A stretch of 64,000 bases of DNA from Cryptomeria japonica (GCF_030272615.1 NC_081407.1:150225744-150289743); one strand, 5' to 3'. Shown: positions 8,479-20,642, counted from the first letter of the stretch. Numbers and translations: made by a program. The notes: generated from the sequence alone by a model not told the origin.

Positions 8479-11245
8479 CTACTCCTCCTCTACCATGGCT
8501 ACAGCCTCAGCCTCTATATCTACCTGGTCGATCCAATCAATGTCATCATCACTAAATACAGCTGTAGGAGTCCCAGGAGCTGTCTGATTCTCATTGGCCC
8601 ACTCTGCTTCAAGATCAACCTCATCTAGAATGATAGGAGACATGTCAACTGTTGCATTCTTTCTCATTCTCAGGCAGAGGTTGTAGTGAACAAAGACGAG
8701 ATCATTCATCTTCTCCACAGATAATCTATTGCGCCTCTTGGAGTGTATGTGCTCAAACATACCCCAATTGCGCTCACAACCTGATGCGCTGCATGGTTGG
8801 CTCAAGATACGAATGGCCAACTTCTGAACATTTGGTGTCTCTGGGCCAAAAAAGTTCCACCAATGATCTGAGTTTGAAATGAGAAAAATAAATAAAATCA
8901 GTCTCACTCATGAACTCATTTAACAAGTTACAATATAGTATTGAATACAACTAAAATTAAGCCTAACAATTTATTTTTACCTGGCATCATAGTTGTTCTA
9001 GCGTGTTTGGCGACAGGACGAGAGAAGGTCTCCCCTTGTGCATCTGAGAACATCTGTAGCTCTCGAAAAAGGTCTATCTGAGAAGTACCGGCAGGTCCCA
9101 TCTTCTCCATGATTGCATATAGCCCATTAAGGACCTCCGCATCAGCCTTGAAAGAAGGGATAAAACGGAATGCCGGATTCAGATAATAGGCTGCCGCATG
9201 GATGGGCCTATGTAGCTGATGATGCCATCTCCTATCAATGATCTCCCAAATGGGACCATACTCGCTCTCATCTGCTCCATAGACGAATTTGATGGCCTCC
9301 TTCGCCCTATCCATGCCCTCATATATATAGCCCATTGCGGGCTTATCTCCATCCGCAACTCGCAACAAAACCACCAAGGGCTTAACAAACTGCAAAATTG
9401 AAAATATTGTGTAATTTAGAAAAATGAGCAAATAAGAGAATACATATAATAACTTATAAAACATGAAGCTAAATTGTAGAATTTATAAAAAAATTACCTT
9501 CACTATCTCATCACAAGGGACCCAAAAGCCTTGCTCATCAAAAATGCAGTCTGCCATCTCTATCCCTGCAGGGGTGGTAGCATAGGATGAGGAAGACCAC
9601 TCCTCACCAACAATCATACGTCTCAAGGCAGGCTTAGACCTAAGCATGGACTGCAATGTGAGGAAGTTTGTGGCAAATCTTGTGATTCCTGGACGATGCA
9701 ACTCCTTCTGCTCTGTGTATTGTCTCATAAGAGCCAACACCCATGAATGATTATATACAAATTTGCAGACATTTCTTGCCCGTTCTACACATCTCTTGAC
9801 CCATGGGATTTTTCCAATATCCTCCAACATGAGGTCAATGCAATGAGCAGCACATGGAGTCCAAACTATAGATGGGTGCCTCTCCATCAATAGTCTACCT
9901 GCAGCAACATAATTTGTTGCATTGTAAATTGTAATTAATGGAGGTACAAACTACAAGATAGTAATTAATTTGCAAACAAAATTAGTTTGTAATCAAAAGT
10001 TTACCCGCAGCAACATAATTTGCTGCATTGTCGGTCACCACCTGTACCACGTTCTCCTCACCCACATCTTCAATCACCTCCTCTATCTCCTCACATAGGT
10101 AGGTGGCATTCTTGCAATGGGCGGAGGCATCAATGGACTTGATGAAAACGGTGCCCCCTGAAATAAAAAAATAAAGCTAGGTCAATGATCATTCAATAAA
10201 CCATTAGATAAAAAATAAAAAATTAAAGACTATATGAAACTATAATTAATCAATCACCTGCGGAAGAAACAAGAAAATTAAGGAGAGTTCTATTTCTCCT
10301 ATCCGTCCAACCATCAGTCATGATGGTGCAACCTTTAGTGCTCCATATGTGGCGTTGTTCATCTAAATCCTTTTTCACATCATCCACCATTTGAGACAAA
10401 ATGGGTCCCCTCAAATCACTCTCACTAGGGGCTTTGAACCCCGCCCCGCATATGGTAATGGCATCAACCATTTGTTGCCAATAAGGAGACCTGTCACAAA
10501 GAAACTCAATGAGATAAGTTAAGTATAAAAATTCAATGAGATAAGTTAAGTATAAAAATTAAAACAATCAAAGTTATCAAACATAAAAGTAAAACATTCA
10601 CCTGGCTACAAAGAATGGAATACAGCTGTAGCTCCAAAACCTGCCAATTGCCATTTTAGCAGCGTCATGGACCTCCTTGTTCCAACCCATGCCCTCAAGC
10701 GACGGTTGGGACCCAGGAGTAGTGCAAGGCACAAAGAAGGAATCCAACCTAGATTTACGAATCCTAGGTCCAATGGTAACATTCCCACTATGACTACTAG
10801 TGGTAGGAGCATGAGAAGTGGCGATGGCAGTGGCACTGCCACTTATAGAAGCAGAAGCAGAAACAGAAGCACCAGCAGTAGCAAACTGAGTGGGACGATA
10901 TGGAGGTAAGGAAGAAGGGCCTCCAACACAACCTAACTGTGTCCCTCTTCCTAAAACTGTCTCTCTCCCAATGGCCGCTCGATCCTCCTTTTGTTTCTTT
11001 TTTCTTTCAATCTCCTCAACCATTACATAACAATCATGTATGGCCTCAGAGACTGCTTTTAGGCATGGTTCGGCATCATGTCCACGCACACCAGCAATAT
11101 GGTATTTCAGCCTATATATACCTCCATGGAATATTGTTTTGCAAAACATACATTTTGTTTGCCCCTTTCCTTGCCCTGGAAAATCCTCATGATATTTCCA
11201 AGCAGGGTCCTTTCTCATGGGGGGTCTAGAAGCCGAAGTAGACAT
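8479..11245 (-). CDS. hAT-1 transposase, six exons, apparently intact (742 aa)
   Basis: I predict exons at 11245-10602, 10490-10258, 10157-10005, 9898-9498, 9389-8981 and 8867-8479. All five introns have GT donors and AG acceptors. The exons sum to 2229 bp, exactly 743 codons with the stop, and the phase at each junction matches the next open frame. Domains in order are a BED-type zinc finger (C32, C35, H49 and a later His/Cys) for DNA binding, a DUF659-like RNase H-fold start with the first catalytic Asp in TDGW, the second Asp in VTDN, the PCAAHCIDLMLEDIG motif, and a C-terminal hAT dimerisation region with SQPCSASGCERNW holding the catalytic Glu. I chose the ATG at 11245 because the BED finger follows at the usual distance. 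A Ser/Gly/Ala-rich linker follows the BED finger. Confidence 0.85.
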
Positions 11246-11359
11246 TTTAGGATAGTTTTGTGAAAGTTGAAGTTGAGGCAAATAATAAAGTGAAGTTTGC
11301 TGCAATAAAACATTACAAATACAAAATAAAATTAATACATACATTCAAAAAAACTAAAG

Positions 11360-11442
11360 TAGGGTTTGTAAATTTTTTTTAAAAAAAATTGTAGGGTTTG
11401 TCAAACCCTACAATTTAAAAAAAAAAAAATTTACAAACCCTA
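11360..11442. repeat. Inverted repeat (hairpin) in the hAT-1 leader
   Basis: The words TAGGGTTTGTAAATTTTT and TTGTAGGGTTTG are followed by their inverted complements CAAACCCTACAATTT and AAATTTACAAACCCTA. The near-perfect palindrome lies about 115 bp upstream of the transposase start codon, in the probable promoter or leader. Confidence 0.65.
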
Positions 11443-12090
11443 CATACAACCCTACATAGTACAACTACATACTACATGCTACATACAAATTACAAACATA
11501 CAAAAGATCTTGCATACAAGAAAATGTAAAACTTTCAAAATAAATGAATAGAAAATGGAATTTTTGCATATAAGAAACAAAATAATGTTAAAAAAAACAA
11601 TCATACCTCTTACAACAAGCTTGAAATGAGCTGCAAACTCTTCCTATCCAACTCTTGATGCACCAAATCGAAACACAATGTAGCTCTAATGTGAAAAATT
11701 GAAGAAAACTTGAGCTTCCTCCTTGCTGGTTTTTCTTCTATGCACCCTTGTTTTTCTTCCCAACTCACTTTACTCTTCCTTTTTTTGCAAGTGAATGAAA
11801 TGAAAGTCACTTTTAGGGCTAGAAGACAATTAACATTAAAAAACGGATTTAAAAAAACTTTACAAACTATTTTTTTTTTGACTTTTTATTTGCTGCCAAC
11901 GCCGGCCGAGTCCAGGGCTCGGGACTCGCCGAGTTTGGCGATTTTGGGCCAAAATCGCCAACTCGGCGAGTCTGCGAGTTTAGCCTCCAGACTCGTCCGA
12001 GTCCGAGTCCGAGCCCCTGGGACTCGTTTGGCCTGACTCGGACCCGGACTCGCCGAGTTTAGGCGATTTCGGGCGAGTCCCGTTTCTCTG

Positions 12091-12490
12091 ATTTTGCCCC
12101 CTTACTTTACTTCGCACTTTGACTTTCCAAGCCGAATTCGAGAGCTCTTCGGCGATTTGGAGGGGTTTATATGGAACTCGGCCATTTCACAGAGAATGTG
12201 TGAGCTCCCTCCTCCGCAAAACTCGCAATTTTGGTGTTTGTGTGCCCTTTTGACAAAAAACGAATTTTGGGCCGGTTGGAGTTTTCGCGCTACTTTCTTT
12301 GTTTAGCATTCTGCAAATTTCGGCCATTTCAAGGGGTCTGCACGATTTTAGTTTTTCTACTGGGCCGAACAAGGAGGATGATCGATGGCCTTGTTCATAG
12401 AGACTCCCGATCTTCCTCTCTTCTACAAGGGTAGGCAAACATGGGGGGTCCCTGTCAAAAGGATGGGGGTGTGCTGTGCGAGGCACAACA
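12091..12490 (-). mobile_element. Start of a minus-strand TGTTGTG-type giant LTR (D family)
   Basis: Read on the minus strand from 12490, it opens TGTTGTGCCTCGCACAGCAC and continues into the same array that begins the giant LTR at 20353. Bases 12200-12490 match the reverse complement of 20353-20640, and 12093-12200 match that of 29293-29410. Those two pieces are split by unit F in the other copy, so this uninterrupted copy independently shows where F inserted. The rest of the LTR beyond hAT-1 is missing. Confidence 0.75.
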
Positions 12491-13514
12491 CACTCCACCT
12501 GCAATCTATTTATCCCATTCTTCTTCAATCTGAATTAGTAAATTATCGTTTTCATTTTCACATGTATCCTCTAAAGGATTCTCTCTTGCTGCAACCTCAT
12601 TATCCTCACATCAATTTCCATAATAACATTCAGAAAAATTTAACTTTGCATCATTTACCTTCACCATTGCCATTCTTTCTTCAATGTCACTCATCATATC
12701 ATTCAAGCATAAATCAAATTTGGTTCTAGCCTCATCAAAATCTGATAACTCTCCTTTCCTTACTGCTACAACATAATTTTCAGCCTCCTTATATCCATCC
12801 ATTCCATTCACATGCAAATCAGAATCATCTGAAAACTCACAAACTGTAAGCTTTATCTTTTCTTTTATGGCTGCACCTTGGTTGTTCTATCCTTCAATGC
12901 CACTCAATTCTTTTTCTGTTGCTGCAACCTCTATATTTTCGTCCACCATGTCTTCTAATAGACATTCTTCAGCTTCAGGTTCATCAATCTCTTCATATTT
13001 ATCCTCTTCTTTTTCCTCTATGTCACATGCATGACACTCCACTAGTTCTTCTTTCTTTCTTGCATTCAAAACATCATTAGAATAATAAAGATCAGCATCA
13101 CCTCTTTTGTGATGAAGGGCTCTTCTCCTTTCCAACTCTTCTCCCATTTCTTTCACTTGTTGCTTCAACTTTATAAATTCTTCTCTCATTGGATCTCTTA
13201 TTCCATCTAATGAAAAAAGTCCTCTTTCTCATTCTCTTTTCCATGCTGAAAAAATCAAAAACCTTGACACAAATCCTCAAACCCTCATCCCTCTTTCAAT
13301 GTTCACAAGCATTATTGTAAACTGCCTGCTTCGGCGATCTGTTTATGATCACAGGAACTTCAGCTCCTCAAACCCTCTGAAAATTTCTTCTTACAACTTG
13401 CACATTCATCCGCAAGTAAAATCCGTACACTCTCCACCCTTAGGTCCTGGTGCAAACTGCCTCCATTCAGCGCTTCTGTCTGCACACTCAGGAACTCCAA
13501 CTCTGATAGCACTA
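12491..13514 (-). pseudogene. Internal region of a minus-strand LTR retroelement with an acidic coiled-coil-like ORF
   Basis: This lies downstream (minus direction) of the primer-binding site of the LTR at 13515-14375. The longest frames are 13189-12887 and 12817-12611, in keeping with a gag-like N-terminal position. The first encodes a Lys/Glu-rich, probably helical segment followed by a very acidic stretch (EEKEEDKYEEIDEPEAEE). No zinc knuckle or pol motif is visible. I cannot name the protein. The region stops at 12490, where the giant-LTR fragment begins. Confidence 0.4.
13497..13511 (-). other. Primer-binding-site-like sequence
   Basis: On the minus strand, four bases after the LTR end, the sequence reads TGCTATCAGAGTTGG. 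It resembles TGGTATCAGAGC, the initiator-Met-tRNA primer-binding site of many plant LTR retrotransposons. It identifies 13515-14375 as a 5' LTR. Confidence 0.55.
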
Positions 13515-14375
13515 ATGCAAGGACGAGACAACAACTCTGCCCTCAAACTTCAACACAACTCAACACACAAATGCAGTTAACAAAGAAGAGATTCTCTGCT
13601 ACTAACCAAAACCCTTAACATATAACAATTCTTTTCATTACTACAAGACTAATACAGATTACAATTCAAAATTAATCACATTGAGAACAAACATAAACTC
13701 TGTGAATACAGAGACCAATCATTATCAAAAACTCCCTTCATCAATGTCTGTGAACTTAACATCGGGCTCCTTTTCACCACTTGGTTTGTCTTCTTTTCAA
13801 GCGTTCATCTCTATCGCAGTCATTCATGATAGCCTTACTACGCAGCCCTCAATCTCAAGGGGCCAGTGCCTCCACTATAGAGGTCCTCTTTGCAGAATCG
13901 CAGCCCCCCCTTCTAATCTATTTTGGTTGATCCTTTTAAAGTTGCAGCTGGCTATCTTATTTGATTCCCTTTTCCTCCTCTTGCTTTACTAATTTAGTAC
14001 CTTTTAAAATTAGCATCCACCTCCCCATATCAAATTCAATTCCACTACACTTCATGCACACCTCTCTCCTTATGTGTCACTCCTCTTCTCTGCAGCCACC
14101 CTCACATTTTTGTCCACCTTGGCTGATACCTATTCAACTTCCTTTGACTGCTAACAACACTACACAGCCAGTCCCATAACCGATGCATTCTCTGCAATGT
14201 ATTGATGTATATTTGAATTCAACCCTCTACTACCTAGGCCGTTACCCCACTCTCCCATATTTTGGGCCCCTACAGGATATTAATTAGCATCCACACTATT
14301 ATTAGCTGCTCCACATTCAGATGAAAACAAATATGTAGATAACTGACACCCTGTTTGCCAGATGCTCCTGCATCA
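13515..14375 (-). repeat. LTR, family C (minus strand)
   Basis: It starts (minus) TGATGCAGGAGCATC and ends near CCTTGCA. An inverted, diverged copy lies at 32395-33243. Shared landmarks are the stretches around GGGCCCAAAATATGGGGGAGTG and TAGTAGAGGGTTG. No target-site duplication is visible next to either copy. Confidence 0.65.
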
Positions 14376-16165
14376 AGTGACCTAGAGTTTGTACCAACGA
14401 TTAAATTTAGCAAATTTGGTTCAGATTTGCCTTGTGAAGTATTTGAGGGTTTGATCAAGTATTTTCCATCATTATTTTCAAATTTCAGTTTGTCTCTTTT
14501 CAAAAAAATCAGAAAATACAAAGAAGGTATAAAACCATAAAAAAATATAAAGGGGACATTACATTTGATAATTAGTGAAGTTCAATAGCTGTTGTTCGTT
14601 ATGTGTTATTGATTATAGTTTTGTATAAATAAATAAAATACAAAAATATTGTTGGATTTAGGAAAATTCTGAAAAGGGACATTACAATAAGTTAGAGAGG
14701 CAGATTGGAGGATGTAAGCATGTGGAAGTTTGAAGCAAAACATGAACATTGTATATTGATGGGGGATGAGGAAGTAAAGTACATACTAAATGAAAAAAAT
14801 TCACTTTCTCCTAACCAGGAAAGTATAATACAGGAATATCAGCCATAAGAAGAAAATAGAAAAACAGAATTTGCAAGAAAATAATACTTGTGAAATGAAA
14901 CTTAAAATCATAATTTTGGTGATGAATCAATAATCTGGAAAATGGCAGCTCACACTATTATTCTGCGTGGAGATTTCATCCCAATTATGAGGGAATAAAT
15001 ATGGAGAAAAATATTTGCAGCTCTAAGTTTTGTTTATAGTAGAGAAGAGAATGTATGAAAAACAATTGGTGTGATGAGTGATCCAAATTTTTATTGACAC
15101 TTGGCAATCCCATGGAATAATTGTTATATGCGGAAGACTAATTACTGAATTAGTCATATATTTAGATTGTGGGTGCTTAAGAGTTATAGTCAATTAAAAT
15201 TTCACTACTTGTTAACAAAAAAGAAATTATATTAGATTAAAAAAATAACCAAAAATGTAGGCAAAGAGGACTCAAAATATACATTCAATTTTACTAGCAA
15301 ACTACTAGGGTAAGAGGACCCTAGATAACAAAAATATAACCACGTAACTAAAACTAAATAAATGTAAACATAACAGTATAATAAGCTTACAACTACTAAA
15401 CCCCAAACCATAACATCTAATCACAAAGATTCCTACGAGGATAGGACCCCTCAAGGAAGCATGGAGCTAACGAGGAGAAAAATAGGAACCATGACCAGCC
15501 AAGCTATATGTGTGTAACAATGCTCAAGCCAAAAAGATCCAATCTCGCCAATAGGCCAAAGTAAGATTAAATAGCACTCATAAAATTGTCTAGATGATAG
15601 TTTAATTATTACACCTATATATTAAGTTTACTTAGGTAATTTCTTTGTCATCACTTAGGTTGGATGGGATAGTGATTTCACATATATTCTCCTTTTATGG
15701 GATTCCACTTTTTAATTACCCTCTTGAATTGGAAACTTCAATATTATTCCCTTATTTTTTGGATTTTTGCCTCATTCTCATCGAATTTGGAAACTGTGAG
15801 GCTATATATTGTAGCTCTTTCCTTCCATTTCATATAGTCTGAATATAGACATTACAATATTGTTATTCATAATTTGTTTGCATTGAATTTATTGTTATCT
15901 TATAGTTCATCCTCGGGTAGATTTAGTTTTGCAAAATGTTTATTAAATCTAGCATGGTATTAGAGTATGTCAATCAATTTGAATACAAATATTGTCTTTT
16001 CTTTTTTCACCTAAGTTCATAGGCTTGCAAACTGGATGTTTTTCACATCACTCATTGTAAGAGGAAAATTAACTAGGTTGGGCTTTCAAAGAAATTGATT
16101 TCAAAGGGATCAAATTAGCTAGGCTAGGCTTTCATTTTGTCTTAATTGGACATTGTGAAGTCAAG
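14376..16165 (+). other. Remnant of a second LTR element, otherwise unassigned
   Basis: The sequence CTAGCA at 15949-15954 is followed at 15955 by TGGTATTAGAGT. This looks like the CA end of an LTR followed by a Met-tRNA-type primer-binding site, as in Ty1/copia elements. A possible LTR start is TGTTGGATTTAGG near 14649. After about 200 bp the sequence breaks off at 16166, where the truncated LTR of element B begins. I see no credible coding frame here. Confidence 0.4.
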
Positions 16166-17585
16166 TAGCCCGAGTTTCGTTTAACATAAGAGGGGCATTT
16201 AAAGTTAAAATTTAATATGATTGTTAAATTAATTTATTTAATTTTTCAAAATGATTATTAAAAGTGAAATTGATTGTTTGCAGATTATGATCGACAACAT
16301 CGGAATGACTAAAGCATCAACCTGAAGAGTAAATTGGAGATGCGATCACGAGTGACGCCAGGAAGCAAAAATGAGGAATGCGCTGCAGAGCGCAGGATCA
16401 AAAAACCAAGCATGAGGAAGTGCGCCATTACCAGACCACAAGACGAAGCCCACCCTCAAGACCAAAGTCAGAAAAACATAGCTGGAAGAAATTCCAGAAA
16501 AACAGTTAAAAAATTGAACTGTTTTATTGTAAAAGAACTGCTTGTGGGTCCCGCTCAAGATATTTTAAAACAAGGGAACACAGATCAGTTATTTACAGCT
16601 ACCCGATTGACCGAATTAATGCCATATAGTGGTAGGTAGTTGAGAAGGTTGGGGGGATAATTGAGAATTGAGTAGGCATGAGATAAAGTTGCCAGGCTTC
16701 TAGAAGGCAGATCGGGACTGTTGGATGCAGTCAATCGTGGCCTCTGATTCAGCATTGTAAAATCTATAAAAGGCAGGATGCCTCTCATTGTAAGGGGTTA
16801 GATTTTTAGAGTTAGACAGTTAGATTGTTAGATTCTGGTTAGATAGTTAGAGTTTTTTTTAGAAGGTTAAATTTTAGCAGTAGCATAGAAATGCTGCAGA
16901 AATTGTTGTAATAGCAGCTAAAATCAATATAATGGACATTGATTTGGTGTTTATCATCTTGGTTTTATTTTGTTTGCATGGTTTCTTTCAACAGGTTTAG
17001 ATAGATTATTTCTGGTGTGCAGGTATTTGATGGATTTGGGTTCATACCATTGGGGATATGCTGATTGTGTATCCCTATGTATGGTGAGCCTGAGCCTTTA
17101 AAATTGTGTTTAGTTCAATTGCAGGTGTCCATCTGAGTTGTGCCAAAATTGGGTGTTTGGGTAAGCACCTGCAGTTTGAAAATCTTCTAAGTCCCCTTGA
17201 AGATTGCACCCTTCTTGTGAGGTTGTGAGTTATTCTGGCCAAGCAGGGATTGGTTATGTTGGATCCGTCTACTCGCACACTAGTCTAGTTAATTTTAGGT
17301 CTCCTACCCCTTCTTCTTTTCTTTTATTTCCCAGTTCGAGAATCAGATGTTGATCAGCTTGTTGCAAAACGTAAGGCCCCTTGCTCTCCCAACAAAACAC
17401 ATCGATCGTTGAGTTATCCTGTAGCTATGATCTGACAGTCGAAACATTGAGGTCATCCCCGGTGGTCAATCTAAACAACATTAGGGATTTCCTTATTTCA
17501 AGAGAGGATAGGATACTGAGCAAGAACATTCTATTTTGCGTTGGCCGGAGAGAGTTGTAGCGATATGATTTTAGCCACGTCAACA
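16166..17585 (+). repeat. Truncated 5' LTR of element B
   Basis: It matches 30495-31916 almost throughout. It lacks roughly the first 1.5 kb of the LTR (start and repeat array). Inside are a 3' splice-site-like TTGTTTGCAG at 16275-16284, a small open frame (16334-16639) in the place where related LTRs carry the long protein, the core promoter TCTATAAAAGGC at about 16758-16769, and the terminal CGTCAACA. Confidence 0.8.
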
Positions 17586-18067
17586 AAATTGGCACTTGAA
17601 GGAGGGCCCCCCTATCAGGTTCCCTGCAGCAAGTTAGTCTATTGAGCCCTTCAATGTTATATTTGGGATATGCTAGATCCTAGTTAAACTAGAAAAACCA
17701 AAAAAATCTGAAAATATCAAAAAATTCTGAGTCAAAATGTCGGGTCAGCCATTTCATGAAGACTGTCTAAACAACATTAGGGATTTCCTTATTTCAAGAG
17801 AGGATAGGATACTCAGCAAGAACATTCTATTCTGCGTTGGCCGGAGAGAGTTGTAGCGATACGATTTTAGCCACGTCAACAAAATTGGCGCTAGAAGGAG
17901 GGCCCCCCTATCAGGTTCCCTGCAGCAAGCTAGTTTATTGAGCCCTTCAATGTTATATTTGGGATATGCTAGATCCTAGTAAAACCAGAAAAACCAAAAA
18001 AACCTGAAAATCTGAAAATATCAAAAAATTCCAAGTCAAAATGTCGGGTCAGCCATTTCATGAAGAC
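17470..18067 (+). repeat. Tandem duplication of LTR end, primer-binding site and leader
   Basis: A unit of about 296 bp beginning TCTAAACAACATTAGGG at 17470 is repeated from 17766. Each copy holds the last 116 bp of the LTR, the primer-binding site and the leader up to CATTTCATGAAGAC. The first primer-binding site (from 17589, TTGGCACTTGAAGGAGGG) has decayed relative to the second (from 17885, TTGGCGCTAGAAGGAGGG). Confidence 0.8.
17885..17902 (+). other. Primer-binding site of element B (better-preserved copy)
   Basis: TTGGCGCTAGAAGGAGGG starts three bases after the duplicated LTR end CGTCAACA. Position and the TGGCGC start fit a tRNA-complementary primer-binding site; I do not name the tRNA. 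The counterpart at 17589-17606, after the true LTR end at 17585, carries substitutions. Confidence 0.6.
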
Positions 18068-19378
18068 CGTCCGCAGTTCGAGATTTCCCAAATCCAGCAA
18101 AGGCTGAGTCTGCAATTGTATCCAAAGCAACTGTCTGAATTCGCATCTATAGGTCATTGCAGAATTCATGGCACAACGGAGCATGAAGAGTTGAGTTGCT
18201 TGACATTTCTGTCAATAGTCGAGTTAGCATTGCAGGGGCAGATATTCATACAGCCGGATATCCCCAGTCCTCCATCAAGCATTGATGAGTTTACATGATT
18301 TAAGGACCGGATTGAGAACCAGTTTGGTCTCAATGAAGAATTATGCTTGGAGAGCGTGTTGTCACCTTGGTGGTGTAGAATTCATCGCACTCCACATTCA
18401 GAATTCACCTGCTCATTATGCATGGAGGCAGTCAGTCAAGTTAAAGCCCAATATGGACTGTCGGAAGAACTAGAGGAGAGCATCACTAGCAAGGTGTGGA
18501 GTGCCTACCTTGCTGCAGACAAGTACCGAAGGATGCAAAATCACTACAGCGTCGCACTTTCTGAGGATGAAATTATGGAGTTGCCAAGTGCTGAGCAAGA
18601 TGAACCAGTCAATCAGACTATGGTAGCGAATGATTTTGCTGTCGTTGTGCCAAAGGAAGATGTGACAGAAGATGACTGTGTTGTCCCTGCACTTGATGAG
18701 GACAGTGTTCAAGAGGATAACCAAGTGAGCCCTGTAGAGCAGCCCGATGCTGAAAAGCAATTTGCAGTAGCCCCACCAATGGAGGATATGGTCCAAGAGC
18801 TAGTTGAAGACATTTTTGAGGACCAATCAATCGAAGAGTCCTTGCTATTTAAGGATATGCTAACAGAAGTGCATAAAGCCGCATTGTTCATACAACCCGA
18901 AGATGCACCGACAGATGATGCATTCCACTTTCTTGAGTTCGAGTTCGAGACTGCTTTTCAGCCTGTACCACCCGATGAAGAATCTGATGCTGATTTGCAC
19001 GAGCCGGATGCAAGTCAGATGCTGCACCACCAATTGCGATCTCCTGATACAACTGCCGAGGATCTTCTCCCACCTGACCCTCTGCATGACTTAGAATCGC
19101 ACTAGGTTGTTTCTTTCCTTTCTGCTATTGATTCTAAAAAATTTCAATTTGATTTTGAATATTCTGGGAAAACAACCTATAAATGGATTAACCATGGACC
19201 TAATGAACTTCCTTAGCTGTTAATATTACCCGATGTCATGGTTAAACCTGAGAGTGTCCAACTGAAAATTTTCTTTTTAGAATACAAGGACAAGTCAGCC
19301 AAATTTAGAACTACCCCCGCTGCCTTGTTACTGCTGCACATATTAAGAAATCATCCTGGGTTGGGAACACGTGTATAG
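18041..19378 (+). pseudogene. Degenerate ORF of element B, gag position, unrecognised
   Basis: One frame of 446 codons starts at an ATG right after the duplicated leader and ends at a TAG at 19376-19378. In-frame stops occur at 18296-18298, 19103-19105 and 19214-19216. The N-terminal third holds a C-X2-H-X8-C-X2-C arrangement (WCRIH...FTCSLC) that could bind zinc. The middle is very acidic, rich in Glu, Asp and Pro (QEDNQVSPVEQPDAE). The C-terminal part resumes as conserved-looking sequence ending in LLLLHILRNHPGLGTRV. It occupies the gag position of B but I see no capsid or knuckle signature, so its identity is open. The frame staying open between stops suggests selection until recently. Confidence 0.55.
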
Positions 19379-20352
19379 TCTGCATTTTATACAATCGGTC
19401 TCTTCTTGTATATAGTTAGTTTAGGGTTTTATTTTCTATTTTAGAATAGTTTATTTTCTATTTTTAGCTTAGATTTCTTGTTTTCTACTTTAGTCTAGTT
19501 TGCTTTCTGTAGCGTAGGTTTGCTTTCGGAAGGAGCTGTCGCCTTGTTGTTTTTGTAGGGGTTATGTTTGCTTTTCCTAGCATTGGTGTGCGAAGTCAGG
19601 ATGTTTTCTGGTCTATTTCTTGGATGCCGATTTTGGTAGAGCACCTAATTGACGGTTGCCCCCGTAGTTAGTTCATTTGGTTTAAGGCTTAGTCATTTTA
19701 AAATTTTAGTTGCTTATTGTGTCTTGTCACTAGCATTGCAATCACTGCACATTTAATGCTTAAAATTGCTTCAGTCTGTTGTTTTGTCAAAGGGAAGTCG
19801 TTGCAAGTGAAAATTCTGAAGCTCTGCTTCAACAACCACTGTAACGCTCAATCCCACGTATGCTTCATTGCTTACCAGCCAATGTGAAAAAGTGAAAATA
19901 AAAACAAAATTAAAAGAAAATAAATTGAAACGCAAAGAAATATCAAATTACTTGGCTTTGGGAGTGCAGACACCTCTGCCGATATTCAAAAAAGAAAAAT
20001 TTATCAAAAATAGAGCAATCTCTGTGAGCTTATAGGTGATAACCTCGTTCGGGCTATAGACACTCGCTGGCAGGGAGGCAATATCCAAGTTGTTTTTGAA
20101 GTCAGATTCACCTACTTAGTTTGCCATAACTAAATGATGATGTTTCAACTTTCTCTAAGTTGGATTGAACTTCACTGCACACACTTATTTTTCAAGGTTG
20201 GTGATTTGATTCAGTTTGCGACCTCATTTTTACTTTGAATCTGTCTTTTGTCATTTGGGTTGTTTTGTGGGGTATAGACTAGAGATTCTGGGGTTCGATC
20301 CGGATTGTCATCCTTGAAATGTTTAGCAACATTTCCCAGCCGAGTCGCCATT
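19379..20352 (+). other. Element B 3' internal region
   Basis: This non-coding stretch runs from the ORF to the start of the 3' LTR. It is T-rich at first (19390-19700) and ends GCCGAGTCGCCATT before TGTTGTGCC. I see no gene in it. Confidence 0.5.
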
Positions 20353-20642
20353 TGTTGTGCCTCGCACAACACATCCCCATCCTTTTGACAGGGACCCCTC
20401 ATGTTTGTCTACCCTTGTAGAAGAGAGAAAGATCGGGAATCTCCATGAACAAGGCCATCGCTAATCATCCTCCTTGTTCGGCCCAGTAGAAAAACTAAAA
20501 TCGTGCAGACCCCCTGAAATGGCCAAAATTTGCAGAATGCTAAACAAAGAAAGTCGCGCGTAAACTCCAACCGGCCCGAAATTCGTTTTTTGTCAAAAGG
20601 GCACACAAACACCAAAATTGCGAGTTTTGCAGAGGAGGGAAC
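20353..20642 (+). repeat. Start of the giant 3' LTR of element B (D unit, first piece)
   Basis: It opens TGTTGTGCCTCGCACAACAC, a short inverted repeat, then CCCCATCC and GACAGGGACCCC. The piece breaks at GGAAC (20638-20642), where unit F is inserted. Sequence resumes at 29293 as GGAACTCACGC; the uninterrupted relative at 12091-12490 shows the two pieces were contiguous. Confidence 0.8.

Larger units (their letters stand above)
7852..12090 (-). mobile_element. hAT-1 DNA transposon
   Basis: The ends form a 17-bp terminal inverted repeat: CAAAGAAACGGGACTCG at the left and CAGAGAAACGGGACTCG read inward from the right, with one mismatch. Both subterminal regions (7861-7950 and 11890-12080) are packed with GACTCGG/ACTCGCCG-type repeats, as hAT transposase-binding regions often are. 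A six-exon minus-strand transposase gene fills the interior. The expected 8-bp target-site duplication is not found: CTCCCTTC on the left, ATTTTGCC on the right. The right flank is clearly the giant-LTR array, but the left flank is unrelated, so the left side was rearranged after insertion. Confidence 0.85.

Noticed and set aside
16334-16639. 101-codon frame in the B LTR as a member of the U3 protein family
   Set aside because: It is in the right position but shares none of the family motifs; it may be unrelated sequence in the same slot.
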